Assembly: GCF_026210795.1 (NCBI RefSeq)
Contig: NC_089453.1
Span: 2,668,501-2,732,500, forward strand
Direction: 5' to 3'
DNA: 64,000 nt
Source of the DNA: Rhizophagus irregularis
Taxonomy: Eukaryota; Glomeromycota; Glomeromycetes; Glomerales; Glomeraceae
Shown: one piece after another, positions 30,880-42,192 of the stretch
How the letters are laid out: each line of letters starts with the position of its first letter
Position numbering within the stretch: position 1 is the first letter of the stretch
Notes under the pieces: model-generated
The model's input: only the letters and a program-made list of their open reading frames with translations
Database searches by the model: none
Told to the model about the DNA's origin: nothing
Program-made: the position numbers and the translations under genes

Positions 30880-31418
30880 ATGATCACACTTGTACTACAT
30901 GATCATATGACAGATATCAAGAAATTACTTCAACAAAAAGTTGCGTTAAAAAAAATTTTTTCTTTCGTAAACTCCCTATTAAACTCCCCATTAACTCCCC
31001 CATCAACTTTTCAACCAGTTTTTACATCAAGTAAGTTGAGAATTTTTGCAAGTATATTGGTAATTATTTTACATTAGACACAACTTGGAACTGTTTTTTT
31101 ATTTTTTTTTTTTATAGTTTATAAAAAAAATTTATTTAGAAAGCAAAATTATTCAAAAAAATCTTTCAATAAAGAAATAACTCTAAATATTAATAACGAT
31201 GATTTAGCGAAATTAAATTATGTATTGATTAGTTGTTTAATTATAATCTATTTGATATTTATTATTAATTATTTTTCAGTTAATTTTTTTCGTTAAATCA
31301 TTAAATATTCTGGATTTTTGTAAAGTTTTTCTTTTTTTTTTTTAATAAACTAACTTTATAATATTTTTTCCCTTTTTTTCTAGAAACTCCTTCTACTGGT
31401 TTCGGGTTAAAGAGGTAA
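30880..31418 (+). CDS. Small spliced ORF in the hAT element, unknown
   Basis: Exon 1 30880-31030 starts ATGATCACACTT and ends at a GTAAGT donor. The intron 31031-31383 ends in a strong polypyrimidine TAG, and exon 2 31384-31418 closes with TAA. The product would be 61 residues: MITLVLHDHMTDIKKLLQQK..., then a Pro/Ser-rich end. No recognised domain. Support rests on the good splice sites and the open frame across them only. It could be a chance ORF. Confidence 0.3.
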
Positions 31419-31674
31419 ATACTTTGGGAGAGGTCTTAAAGGTTTTTTTTTTATATATTTTTAACATTTTTTCTTACGTAGGAACAGGTTTTGATCGATT
31501 TTAATCGGTACTGCGCCACAAAATTGATGATCGGTAAATTCCGCAAATCGGCGGATATGTAGAATAAAGACAATATGATTTTTTGTATGTAAATATTTAT
31601 TTTATAATATTTAATATTAAACTAATAAAATATACGATTAAAAATATAATAAAAATTAAAATTTAATAATATCT

Positions 31675-32421
31675 TTATCTTCTATGTGGGGACCTGCTTC
31701 TACCTCTTCTTCTATCTCTACTTCTGTCCCGTCTTCTATCTCTACTTCTATTTCGTCTTCTATCTCTACTTCTATCTCGTCTTCTATCTCTACTTCTATC
31801 TCGTCTTCTATCTCTACTTCTATCTTGTCTTCTATCTCTACTTCTATCTCGTCTTCTATCTCTACTTCTTGATCTACTTCTTGATCGAGACCTAGATCGC
31901 GACCTTCTTCTTTCCCTTTGCAATCTATATTCATATCGATGTTGATCATACGCAGCATGCTGCCGTCGATACTCTCGTCTAAACAGATCTAAAATCCAAT
32001 AAAAATATTAATGAATTGAATGAATTGCCTAAATAAAATTAATTTAAAATAATAATTAATAATAATTACCGGTTTGTAACCAGAATTCATCGTTCATATC
32101 AGCAAAACACGCTCTATCGAAACTATTTGGGCTTATAATAGGAATGTCATCATCATTATTATTTATTATCCTACTGAGGTTTTCATAACCTCGTTTGAGG
32201 GCATTCCATTTTGTTTGGCATTGCCTGGGTGTCGCTGCAAATTCCGTTGCAACGAACACCCTATTTGCTATTATTGTCCATGCATTTACATGATGACAGT
32301 TTGCAATTTTTTCGAATTGCTGATGTAAGTTTCTTCATTCCGCGATTAATTGCCTAGCTGCGTTAATCGTCCATTGGAATACTGGTGGTGGCGGTGGGAC
32401 AAAAGGTACTAATGCTGCCAT
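31675..32421 (-). pseudogene. Myb/SANT-like protein with RS-repeat tail, one internal stop
   Basis: Exon 1 (32070-32421, ATG 32421) and exon 2 (31675-31988) are joined by an 81-bp GT-AG intron; together they give 222 codons. N-terminus MAALVPFVPPPPPVF, then a trihelix-type Myb/SANT domain (QWTINAARQLIAE ... AWTIIANRVF ... PRQCQTKWNALKRGYENL). Exon 2 encodes an arginine/serine tail of RSRDRRRD repeats ending RSRSPHRR. One in-frame TGA at 32335-32337 replaces what is probably the second domain tryptophan. Embedded in a hAT element beside its transposase, so probably an accessory DNA-binding or regulatory gene of the element. RS tails are otherwise typical of splicing factors. Confidence 0.7.
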
Positions 32422-33033
32422 TTTTTATTTTTATGATTTTTTCGTAACTTGAAAATTAAATACAATTTGAAAATTAAAATACAATTTGGTTTTGAATTGC
32501 GAAAAAAAAATTCAAATTTCATAATATTTATAATAATTTTAAAATTCATTATAATGTTTAAAACATGAACTGATGAACATAATAACATTCTACATAATTA
32601 AAGTATTTGTAACAAAATAAATACAGTTTTGATTCTAATGTAATAAATTTAATTAATGCAGTTCTAAATTTTTTTTGTAACGCAGTTCTTAAAATTTATT
32701 GATCTAATGTAATAAATTTAATTAACGAAGTCCTTAAAACTTATTGATTCTAATATAATATGCTTATCCTTATTCTTTAATTAAATTGCACTATTTTTAA
32801 AATATAATATGCTTATCCTTATTCCTTAATTAAATTGCAATGTTTTAAAATATAATATAAAATTACAATTGCTTGCATTGCCTGCATAATTATATGTTAA
32901 CTGGACTTTGATCGCGAATATTTTGCCCTGCATAATTACATCATTTATTTCCTAAATAGTATCATTATTTAAATCACATGATATTAGAATTAATTCTCAT
33001 TGGATTAACTATTGTAATTATTTCTCATTATTA

Positions 33034-35332
33034 TTATTCCTCATTATCATCATAATTATCGTCATTATTATCACCGTCATCCATACCTAATACATCATCT
33101 ATATCATAATCATAGTCACCTTCTCCGGGTTTCTTGTTATTACCACTATCATCAACTTCATCATCTTCCACATTATTTTCATCTGAATCATCCAATATAT
33201 CTCTTGGAATATCGCTGATTTCACTAGTAATTGAATCATGCGATAAATTAACAAATTGATCAATCCATAGACTTTCGATTACTACACGGCAATTGTCTTC
33301 GGGTATTGTTTCGCCGCTTGTAGTTAATCTCTGAGTAGAAGCTTGCTCCTCATTATATTCCTCATCGTCATCTTCTGCAAAAGCTTCTGCAATACGTATA
33401 TTGATTTCACCATCACTAAGACGAGTATTCTTTTTTTGATCAATTCCATAAAATTAAAGTTCAGTTTTTGAATTGGATTTCCAATACAAAATTAATTTGC
33501 ACATGGATTCTAGTTTATCCACATTAAGATTTAAGCGACGTTTATGAAATAGCCATCCTAAAGTCGAAAATCCACGTTCACAAGTTGCTGAGTTAGGACA
33601 TATTGCAAATAGATAACTTGCAATTCTTGGCAGGGCATCTGGTTCTGGTTCGGTATTAATATATTTCCACCAATTCACGGGATTATCTTAGCAAAACCGA
33701 TATCTAGGTCAAATGGCTCTTGCTCATCAATATATTTCTGTATTTGATTACATAAAGTTTCAGCTTCGTAACAGTCGAAACCTAAATTTTTCCCGATTGA
33801 AGCTGCACATTTGATAATTCTCATGAGGGCGCATTTTTTAAGTGGCGCGTTTCTAAATCTGGGATCCATAAAAAAACAAGTAATATACTTATTATTATCG
33901 AACTCATCAAATCTTTCATTTATTACTTTGATACAATGACTTCGGAATGCAGGATTTAATGATTTGGATAACTTTTTTAATGTAGCTACAAGTCTTGCCA
34001 AGCTCAGGAAACAATCTGCAAGTGTAGCTCTTCTCGATTCTAATGAAAGTACCGCTTTTCTTAGAGGATCCAGAACAAATCCAAGAACTCGTAAATTTGA
34101 AAAAAAAATTCTCGATTGAATAGTCAGTTTTATTTTATCATTTGTTAGCACTTTATCGTGATCGCTGGCCATTTCTTCTAGTGCTAATTCAAATTTATTA
34201 CTGAATTTACGGATTCACTAGCAGTAGTCCAGCGTGTCTTGCAATATAATTTTAATCCTCCTTCACTAATTCCTTTTTCTTTAATTATTTGAGCAAGTTT
34301 TGCATTAGCCTGATGAGAACTTCTAAAAAAGGTTGTCAAAATATTAACACGTTTTAATAAACATTCCCCAAACTTCTCCTTGACGATATCACATGCAATT
34401 AAATTGATAGAATGTGCAACGTATCGCACATTCTCAATCTTTGGATGATTCTCATGTATAATTTTTCGTGCATTACGAACATTGGCCGCATTATTGGAAA
34501 CTACAGCACATATTCGATCTTCTCCAATACCTTCTATAACCTTTTTAATTACCGTAACTAGATATTTTGCAGTGTGCGAATTTTCAGACAAATCAGAAAG
34601 TTGATAAAGATATTCTTTACGCGACGGAGTCATTACAATGAAGTTCCAAATTGAACGATATGTACCAGACGTCCAACTATCAAAGGTTAAATTATAAATT
34701 AATATTATATAGTAAGTAAGATTAAATAAAAATGACATATGATAGCCTATTTAATTTAACAAACCTAACATTAAATTCGTTTCCTTTTCAAGCTCAGAAT
34801 TAACTTTGAAGTTCACTTGAGCTAATTCACGTTCAAGTAGTTGATTTACTAATACTTTCCTTGTTGGTGTATTGTACCCGGCATTAAGCTCTTTTATAAA
34901 ATTGATGAAAAAGGGATGTTCCACTACTCTAAATGCAATTCCGCACGCAATAAAAAATTTAACTAATGCACGATTAATTCGTGTACATCTTTGTTCGTTA
35001 AGCTCTGTTGAATTATGGTAATCATCCATGTTACTTTGACCTTCAGAGTATTTTCTTTTTTTGGATGACTTGGACTTATCTTGCCGTTCCATTACTTTAG
35101 TCATATACCTTCTAACAACTGCTGCTGGCGCATCTGGACAATGGTTTGAAAGATGCTCTTCAAGCTTTGAAACTTCACCGCGTGACCATGTATTCTTACA
35201 GTACTTGCAGGAGGCGGCAAATTTGCCAGAACCAACAGCTTCTCCTTTATTAATATCTTCCCAAATGCTATTAAGTGGCCGACCTCCTCTATTTTTCTTT
35301 TTAATGGGTGAATCTTCTATGTGATCAGTCAT
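33034..35332 (-). pseudogene. hAT-family transposase, decayed
   Basis: N-terminal BED-type zinc finger from ATG 35332: FAASCKYCKNTW with HLSNHC (C-C-H-C/H pattern). The central catalytic region is recognisable (DSWTSGTYRSIWNFIV; RYVAHSINLIACDIV; KTRWTTASESV), and the C-terminal dimerisation domain NWWKYI ... ALPRIASYLFAICPNSA ... ERGFSTLGW is present. An acidic tail runs to the TAA at 33034. Frame breaks: an 84-bp insertion or intron-like piece at about 34735-34760, frameshifts near 34190 and 33677, and an in-frame TAA at 33454-33456. It once catalysed cut-and-paste movement of the element; this copy cannot. Confidence 0.88.
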
Positions 35333-35848
35333 TTGAAACAGTTTATTATTAATTTTATTATTAAGAAAACGGAAGAAAGTAAAAGAAACTTTAGTTCAGT
35401 GTTAAAGGAGATGATGGAATTGGGTTTATTAAATGCATGTTACGCATTTTCCTTTAATGAATATAAGCCCCTTAAAAAAAAACTGTAAAAACGTGTAATA
35501 TCATAATATTAATATGGGAGTTAGAAATGAAAATTCTAATACTAGATAAAGCTTAAAAGAACTAAGATGATGGTAAAATATTGAAGTTTAATCTTTTATC
35601 TGTAGATTATTTGATCATCTAAATTATATTATTAATTGGTGTAACTTGGCATAACTATATGCAAATCTTATGATCAACTATGCCGAAACTACAGAGAAAC
35701 CTATTATAGAGGTTTCGGCATATTTCAGCAGTTTCGCAATTTTGACAGGTTTTGCAGTTTCGGCGTTTTGGCGTTTTGGCACTATATAAGAGGTTTCACC
35801 TTTCGGCATTAGGCCAAACAGGTTTCGGCAAGCAACCTTAATGGGTAT

Positions 35849-36240
35849 ATTCCTGAATGCGTAGAATTTTGGTGGGTCTTTTAGAAATGGTTAATATGAT
35901 TAATGGAGTCATTTAAGGAATCAAGGTGAGCTACTTATTTAGTTATAGTAGTAAGGGAAGCAACGTTAATTAATGAAACATTTACTAATGTTTCAACTTT
36001 GCATTCTGTAGGTGGCGCTTCGAGTCTTTCTGAACACAGAATTTGTAAGTGTTTTAATTGATTTTTTTTTTATTTCTTAATGATACGTTAATTAATGTTT
36101 CGTGTTTTGAATTTGTAGTTTAGACAGCTCTTCGATACCCTGGTCAAACATGAATTTCAGCAATAAGTTGAAAATTGTTTTATTATTTCTTTAATGGCAA
36201 GTTCTAACTTTGAATTGAGTGATAGATATTGGTAAGTTTT
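35849..36240 (+). other. Tandem micro-exon/intron array, right part
   Basis: After removal of the hAT element, the exon begun at 30573 continues to 35925 (gtgagc donor). The next exon-like pieces are 36012-36044 (between gtag acceptor and gtaagt donor) and 36119-36231. Introns again contain branch-point-like ctaat inside an inverted repeat (gaaacatttactaatgtttc, 35968-35987). Further intron-like sequence with a ttaaag/ctttaa hairpin reaches about 36330. No coherent protein. Confidence 0.5.
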
Positions 36241-36419
36241 GAAAATTAAAGATTTTCTTTAATTTTTTAACAAAACGTTAACTGACGTTTTTCTTATTTC
36301 TTTTTTTTTTCGGGTTTTAGCAACTTTCGAAATTAATTTCGAAGTTTGTTTTTTTTTATTAGAAATGGTTTTAACGTTTAAAATAAAAGATTCTGGAGGA
36401 TAATCATTTTTTAACGAAT

Positions 36420-37294
36420 TGCTATTGCGCAGTCTTCAATTATCCAAATCACTGTAATTTAGCTAGTATATATATTATATAAATTTATTAATGAAAAATT
36501 TTATTGTACAATACGTATTATTGCATTGTCTAACAAGTTTATTAATAAAAAATTTTACGAATTAATATGTTGTTTATCAAGTTTATTAACAAAAAACTAT
36601 ATTGTACAATATAAATCAACTAACACGTGATATGCGTTGGTTAACATTAATCTACCATTTTTATACACGTTTTTTGATAGTGTCGGTCATTATAGGGTTA
36701 GTTTTTCTACATTTTAAAGCGTTAAACAACACTAGTGTCAATTGGCGTTAATTAACACTAGTATACACCACCCAAAATCTTACTGATGTTTCTTTTTTCC
36801 TCTTTCCTCTATTTTTCTTTTTCCCTTTTTTTGTTTTCCTCTCTCTCCCTCTCTTTCGTCCTTCCTCTCTTTCACACTTCCTTTCACTTAAATTAAACGC
36901 TTTTCACAACATGAAAAAAATTATAAATTTATTTATTAGGTCACATTTTTGTTTTGGTAGATCTCTTGTGAAATGATTTTTGTCTATAGTACATTAGTAC
37001 TAATCTTTTTTTTAGGTTTTATCTCATTTTGACCTTCGGATGCCTGGAAACTTGTTTCTTTTTAGATGGCCAAAAAACACGTTAAAATTCGGTAGGAAAG
37101 GAAGGGGGAGGATATATTCTTTCATCTTTTTCATTGATAAAATGTTTTTCTGGATTTTTTTGGATTTAACTTAGGATTTAGGTAAGAATTTTTTTTATTA
37201 ATTTATTTATTTTAACGAACTTTACTAAAAATTTATTTCTTTTTCTTTTTTTAGATTTTTCAGGTCAGACATTAGTGAATTTTTTTTTTAAAAA
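36420..37294. other. AT-rich intergenic stretch with pyrimidine-rich tract
   Basis: No gene. Short direct repeats of ttattaa.aaaaatttta(t/c).. occur at 36486-36600; ttaacactagt.. words occur at 36724 and 36752; an almost pure C/T tract lies at 36787-36890. Confidence 0.3.
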
Positions 37295-37577
37295 TACAGT
37301 CAACTCCCTCTATAGTCACTCCCGTTATAGTCACATTCTACTATATAGTCACACCAGTTGAATGTTCAAAACACTTTATTATTAAAATCTATCCTATATA
37401 GTCACAATCTATCTATAGTCACTATCACACCTATCCTCAAAAATCTTATATTAAAAAGAACCGTTTATAATCACAGTTATATAAAGAATATATTAAATAA
37501 CTTGGCATCTAATAATCGTACAAAGATGTACCATAGCTTGTTAGAATCGTCTCACTGAGACGAATCGAATGGTGGTA

Positions 37578-40500
37578 GTTTTATCCTTTTACCGTACAAA
37601 CAGTCTTATGACTTTATCTTTTATTTATACTTTGGACTTCGAAAATATAATCGAACAATATTACAAAAATAAGAAAATAAACTAATAAAAAATAAAAAGA
37701 GTAGCTTCACGACTCATACAAGTAAAGAAATCTAGACTAAAATAAATTAAAGCAAAGAAAAACTAAACTATTACAGAATCGCATACCCCAACTTTACCCG
37801 AAGGCCAGTGTGAGTCAACTATCCAACATCCAAAAATCCAGTCCGTTACCAGAAAGAAATCCTAAGAGGTTGAACTGTTAAGCGGCGCAGAAAATCCAAG
37901 TGCGAGATCCAAGATCCACCCCGAATTATAGAAGAGGATATCCAAGTAATCCAGGAATCCTGAGAGACTGATGCCAAAGAAGAGTTGTGTTGTTGTGGAG
38001 AAGTAGTAATAGGAGAAGAATTTGTAGATGGGCCACGTAATTTGGAAGCAGCTGAGATACCCTGCGACTCTTCCCAAGCATGGAAAAGAACATTCCGACA
38101 CAGCCAAATTTCACCATATAATTCGACTTGGAAGTCATTAAGAAGGGGAGAAATAATCTTGTATATAACAGAGAGAGGAAAGTGTTGATTCAAAAATGCC
38201 GTTAAATGCGCAGGCAACAATTCTCGAGTAAGCCAAAGACAGGATGAAGAAGGAGCTTCATAGTTCCAACAATCCAAAGCAAAGAATTCGGTATGAAAGG
38301 AAATATCCAAAGATTTCAAGGATAGGAAAGAAGATAAACAAGAATCTCTAAATTTAATGACTTCAGACCAGTGTGTTAAACAAGGATTTAAATCCGGTAA
38401 AATATAAGGACAAGTCCAAAGATGATTCAAATCTTCAGGAGCAGAATTACACTGCGGACAGAGCCAGTCAGGAGAATATAAGTAAGGTTTGCGTTGTTGA
38501 AGAGTAGTTAAGGTAGGCAACATATCCAAAAGAAGTTTAATGCGGAAGATCCAAAATTCAGGACGACCATTCCTATGTGAAGCGAAACCTTTAATTTGTG
38601 AAAGGCAAAAATATATACCAGCCCAATCAAAAAGTGAAGGAGAACTAAGAGCAGTAAAACGCGCTAGTGAACAGAAAGATAAAAGAGCACGAGCATCTGC
38701 AATAGAGCGGAGAAAATGTCGAATATTCACGTCAATAGGCAAGGAGTTAAAAGTCAACAAGCATGGAGCATAACAAAATGTTGAAAGTAGAGTAGTGGGT
38801 TGTAAAGACGAATGAGTATCTTTTGCCAAAGAATCCGCTTGTATATTGTAGATATCATCGCCATGAGCAGGGACTTTAATCAATTCGACATTAAGATTAC
38901 GATCCATGATAAGTTGTCGAATAGAAAGCCAAAGAAGATGATTAGGTTCTCGGAGCAACTTTGGTGAGAAAGGAGCATCAACAAACCGTGTCCATAGTGA
39001 AATTAACTGACTACAATCAGTATGAATAGAGATTGACGAATCACGGGAAAGGGCGTTCAATCCTAATAGAACAGCAAAAATTTTGGAACGCAAAGCGGAA
39101 GGAAAGTAAGAAGGGAGATGCATGGAAGAAGATTCCAGAACAAGTCCAACATCATCAAGAGCAATCCAAGCAGAAGTCATGGAAGAAGGCGAAGAATCAT
39201 TGGCAGGATGGAACGAACCATCTGTGTACAAAGATTGTACAGAAAGTGGTAAGATAGTGTCTTCAATTCTATCGATTCTATCCTTAAAAAGAGGAGAAAG
39301 AGCGGGAGACGCGTTTGAAAATTGAACAAGAGCCAAGGAAGTCGCATAACTCCATGAAGTAGATAAAGTAATGGGAAGGTAAGCCGCGAAAACTTTGGCA
39401 TTTCTGGTAGGATAGCCCACAGTATCCGATAGAGTTACATTAAAAAAACATTTCTCGCTATTACAGCATTGTCTGATGGCAGATTTCATGGATAAGGCGG
39501 GAATGTTAAGAGCACAACCGGGACAAGGGTCATAGGATCGTTCATCAGCCGAGGTAGATACAGGAAGCCAATGAGACATAATAGCCGAGTTTTGTTTCTT
39601 ATAAGTGATACACACACGACCAACAGATAAAGTTTGAGTAGCAGAGTCAAGATTAATAGCCCATTGAGGATAAAAAGAATAATCTTTAACAGTATAATCT
39701 AATAAACAAGGAGAAGCTAAAGTAAAAGGAGAATTAATAAAATATGAAGATAAAAGTAAAGTAGAAGAAGAAGAAGAGAGAAAATTATTATCGATAAAAG
39801 TAAACCAATTAGGGATCCGTCCTTTACGACCAACGATGCCAAGATAACGAAGGTCAGGCCAATTCATAAGATAATGTCCACAAGGAGAAACCAATTGAGC
39901 AAGCACAAATATATTCAAGTTTTTCCAAAGTTTCCAACTTGATTGAAAAATGGAATGAGGTAGAATAGATCGGAGTGGCAGAGCAGGTTGTAGATCATGC
40001 CTCGGAGGCCGGAAGGAAAGAGACCACGTGATGTTCAAATGCGAAGAAAACAATAACGAATTAAACAAAGTGTGCGTTCACAAAGAAATGATCTGTGACC
40101 ATGGTTCTAAGTTAATAGTAGTCGGGCAACTTTCAGCACCCAAATATCCTTGAAGATAGGAGATAGCATAAAGGGCAAAATCTTTGAAATCAGGATGAGT
40201 GAAAATTTTTTGCCAAGATGCAATATGGGAAGAAAGAAAGCGATAGAAAGCATTTTGAATCGAAAAGGGAAGTTTGAGAAATAACAAGGGCAACGGAGTA
40301 GTCGTAGCAAGACCAGCTTTTCTTCGAAGTACTGAAAACAGAGGCTTGACAATTGATTGAATAGTACTTTCAGAGAAAAGGGTAGTTTGAAGACGAAATT
40401 CCAATCGCGGAAGAAGGACAGCATTATAGAGATAGGCCACATGTTGTGCTAATAATTTCTTCGGTCCCAGGAGAGCTGCCATATCTTTGACCATGGAGCG

Positions 40501-40954
40501 CGCTTGTTTCAAAACAAAAGCGGAAGAGGCGGACAAGGAAAACCAAACTCCTAAGAAACAAAATGAAGTATTAAGAGATAAAGAGGAAAGGGAAAGAGAA
40601 GTATCGGAAACTAAAGAAGAAGGTAAAAGTTCAAAAATAATCTTTGAAGAAGGCGAAGAGGATGAAAGAAGAACATATTTTGCTGAATTGGCTTGAACAT
40701 TATTTAAAGTATAAAATTCAGCAGTAATAGAAAGACGGTCTTCTATTCCAGATTTTGAAGAAGCAATAAGTGTAGAATCATCCATAAACGTTAAATGTGA
40801 AATTGGTAAAGAATGTTGTTCAAATTCAAGTGGAGAATAATTTAAAAGAGCTGAAGATTTTAAAATAAAAGGATCTCGTGCTTCTTGATTCAAAACAGTG
40901 AGTAAAGGATCCAAATAAATAACCCAAAGAAGAGGGAAAAAGTTTTATCCTTTT
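37578..40954 (-). mobile_element. 5'-truncated non-LTR retrotransposon (LINE), 37591-40941
   Basis: Flanked by perfect 13-bp copies GTTTTATCCTTTT at 37578-37590 and 40942-40954. On the minus strand it starts in the middle of the RT domain and ends, after about 260 bp of 3' UTR, in aaaaggataaaac. It has RT motifs, an RNase H domain and a C-terminal CCHC finger. 5' truncation is typical of LINE insertion. The insertion site is the same as that used by the SINE units in element 1. Confidence 0.9.
37846..40941 (-). pseudogene. LINE pol fragment: RT C-terminal part, RNase H, CCHC finger
   Basis: The open frame enters at the truncated end with PLLWVIYLDPLLTVL, then FMDDST, the catalytic RT box of this LINE group. 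An in-frame TGA at 40078-40080 interrupts the frame, which then continues without shift to 37846. RNase H: first Asp in SLYTDGSF, third Asp in IHTDCSQLI and the last in IQADSLAK, but where a Glu is expected (normally RAE-like) the sequence reads ALRSKIFAVL, so the catalytic Glu seems lost. CPQCNSAPEDLNHLWTCP near the end is a CCHC zinc motif. About 1030 codons remain; not functional. Confidence 0.88.
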
Positions 40955-41623
40955 AAGATCACTAGCTGATGAGTTATTCAACAAAATGTTAAGCATCGGC
41001 ATTATTATATTCCTTGATTTACGTTTACTGCGCCATTTAACATTTTGCTAAATATCTCGGTACCTAGTGATTGTAAAAAGACGTTTAATAGCTCGTTGGA
41101 ATTGCCTCATCAAGACGAATCGAATGGTGGTAAGCACATCTCTCTATGATCAATATTGACGGAGTTACTACTTAAAAACTATTTAATATTTTTTAATTTC
41201 GGAAATTGATCTAGTGATTGGATTTCGATGTATTTTATACCATTAGATTCGTCGCATCAAGACGAATCGAATGGTAGTAAGATCGTCTCTCTAGGATCAA
41301 TATTGGCAGAGTTATTACACAAAAACCATTAGTATTTTTTTAATTTCGGAAATTAATCTAGTGATTGGATTTCGATGTATTTTATACCATTAGAACCGTC
41401 TCATCAAGACGAATCGAATGGCGGTAAGATCATCTCTCCACGATTAATATTGGAGGAGTTACGATACAATAAAGTTTTAAGTATAATTTTGGCCAAAATT
41501 ATGTTAATTTTTGGCCGGAATTATGATATACTAATATAAGAAATTTTTTATATAGTCACATCTCTTTATAATCACCAAATATGGACTGTCCCAAATGTGT
41601 GACTATAAAGAGAGTTGACTGTA

Positions 41624-42192
41624 GTATAAAAATACATTTTTTATAATAAATCAGTCAATATTAATTTTAGAAATATGATTTCACTACCATTTAATTCCTT
41701 GCATCAAGACAAATCCAAAGATATAAATTTCATTAAAATCTGATCAGTAAATCTTTTAAAAATTGGGTTTGTAGGATAAGGATTTAAACCTTTATAATTT
41801 GTAATTCCGGCCGGAGTTAAATATAAACTTCGTAAATCTGTTCGGGATCTTAATTTTGCTCATATTCTGGTAATGGATGCAATGATGGCCAGAATTATAT
41901 GATCGGCGTAAAAATTTCCTTTTTTGGAATACTTGTGAAACCAAATCCGCCCATTTTTTGCGGGAGGCAAAATTTCCTTTTTTGGAAATTTGTGTAACGT
42001 CACGTGATAATTGACCAATGAGATTATTTGGGATAAGGGATGGGATAAGGGATATGGGATATGGGTGGGATTGGGATTTGGGATTGGGATGGGATTTTGG
42101 CAAATGGGAGGGGATTTTGGCAAAAGGGATGGGATATGGGATGGGATGGGATAGGGGATTCTCCCATCCCATTTAATATGGGTGGCAAGTAT
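41624..42192. mobile_element. Half copy of the C-rich/G-rich foldback element
   Basis: Matches the arm at 19805-20400 in inverted orientation: ttccttgcatcaagacaaatcc, gatcagtaaatcttttaaaaattg, ccggccggagtt, aaatttccttttttgg (twice), a G-rich run at 42023-42168 and the end gggtggcaagtata. The Tc1-like element 2 abuts its inner end, so it may have inserted at the centre of a former full copy. Confidence 0.8.

Larger units (their letters stand above)
30573..35848. mobile_element. hAT element (30581-35840) with 8-bp duplication ATGGGTAT
   Basis: Ends TAAGGTTGCTTGC(T/C)GAAAC and the inverse, flanked by ATGGGTAT at 30573-30580 and 35841-35848. Both sub-terminal regions carry many gccgaaac/gtttcggc and gccaaaac words in both orientations. 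Inside, in order: a small spliced ORF (+), a Myb/SANT-RS gene (-), and a decayed hAT transposase (-). The target is the first bases of an exon-like segment of the micro-exon array, directly after its acceptor AG. Confidence 0.93.
37295..41623. mobile_element. Tc1/mariner-like non-autonomous element 2 (37297-41621)
   Basis: TA-flanked, same ends and arms as the element at 25353-29145. Here the site GTTTTATCCTTTT is occupied by a LINE (37591-40941) instead of SINEs. The right arm (40955-41621) again has the attcgtct/agacgaat palindromes at about 41100, 41247 and 41393. No transposase of its own. Confidence 0.85.

Noticed and set aside
31684-31895. Plus-strand Ser/Thr/Ile repeat ORFs
   Set aside because: They are the antisense of the RS-repeat exon of the Myb/SANT gene and start or end nowhere meaningful.
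37358-37558. 66-codon ORF identical to that at 25414-25614
   Set aside because: Identity is explained by the two copies of the Tc1-like element arm; the sequence is made of tatagtcac repeats and is not a gene.
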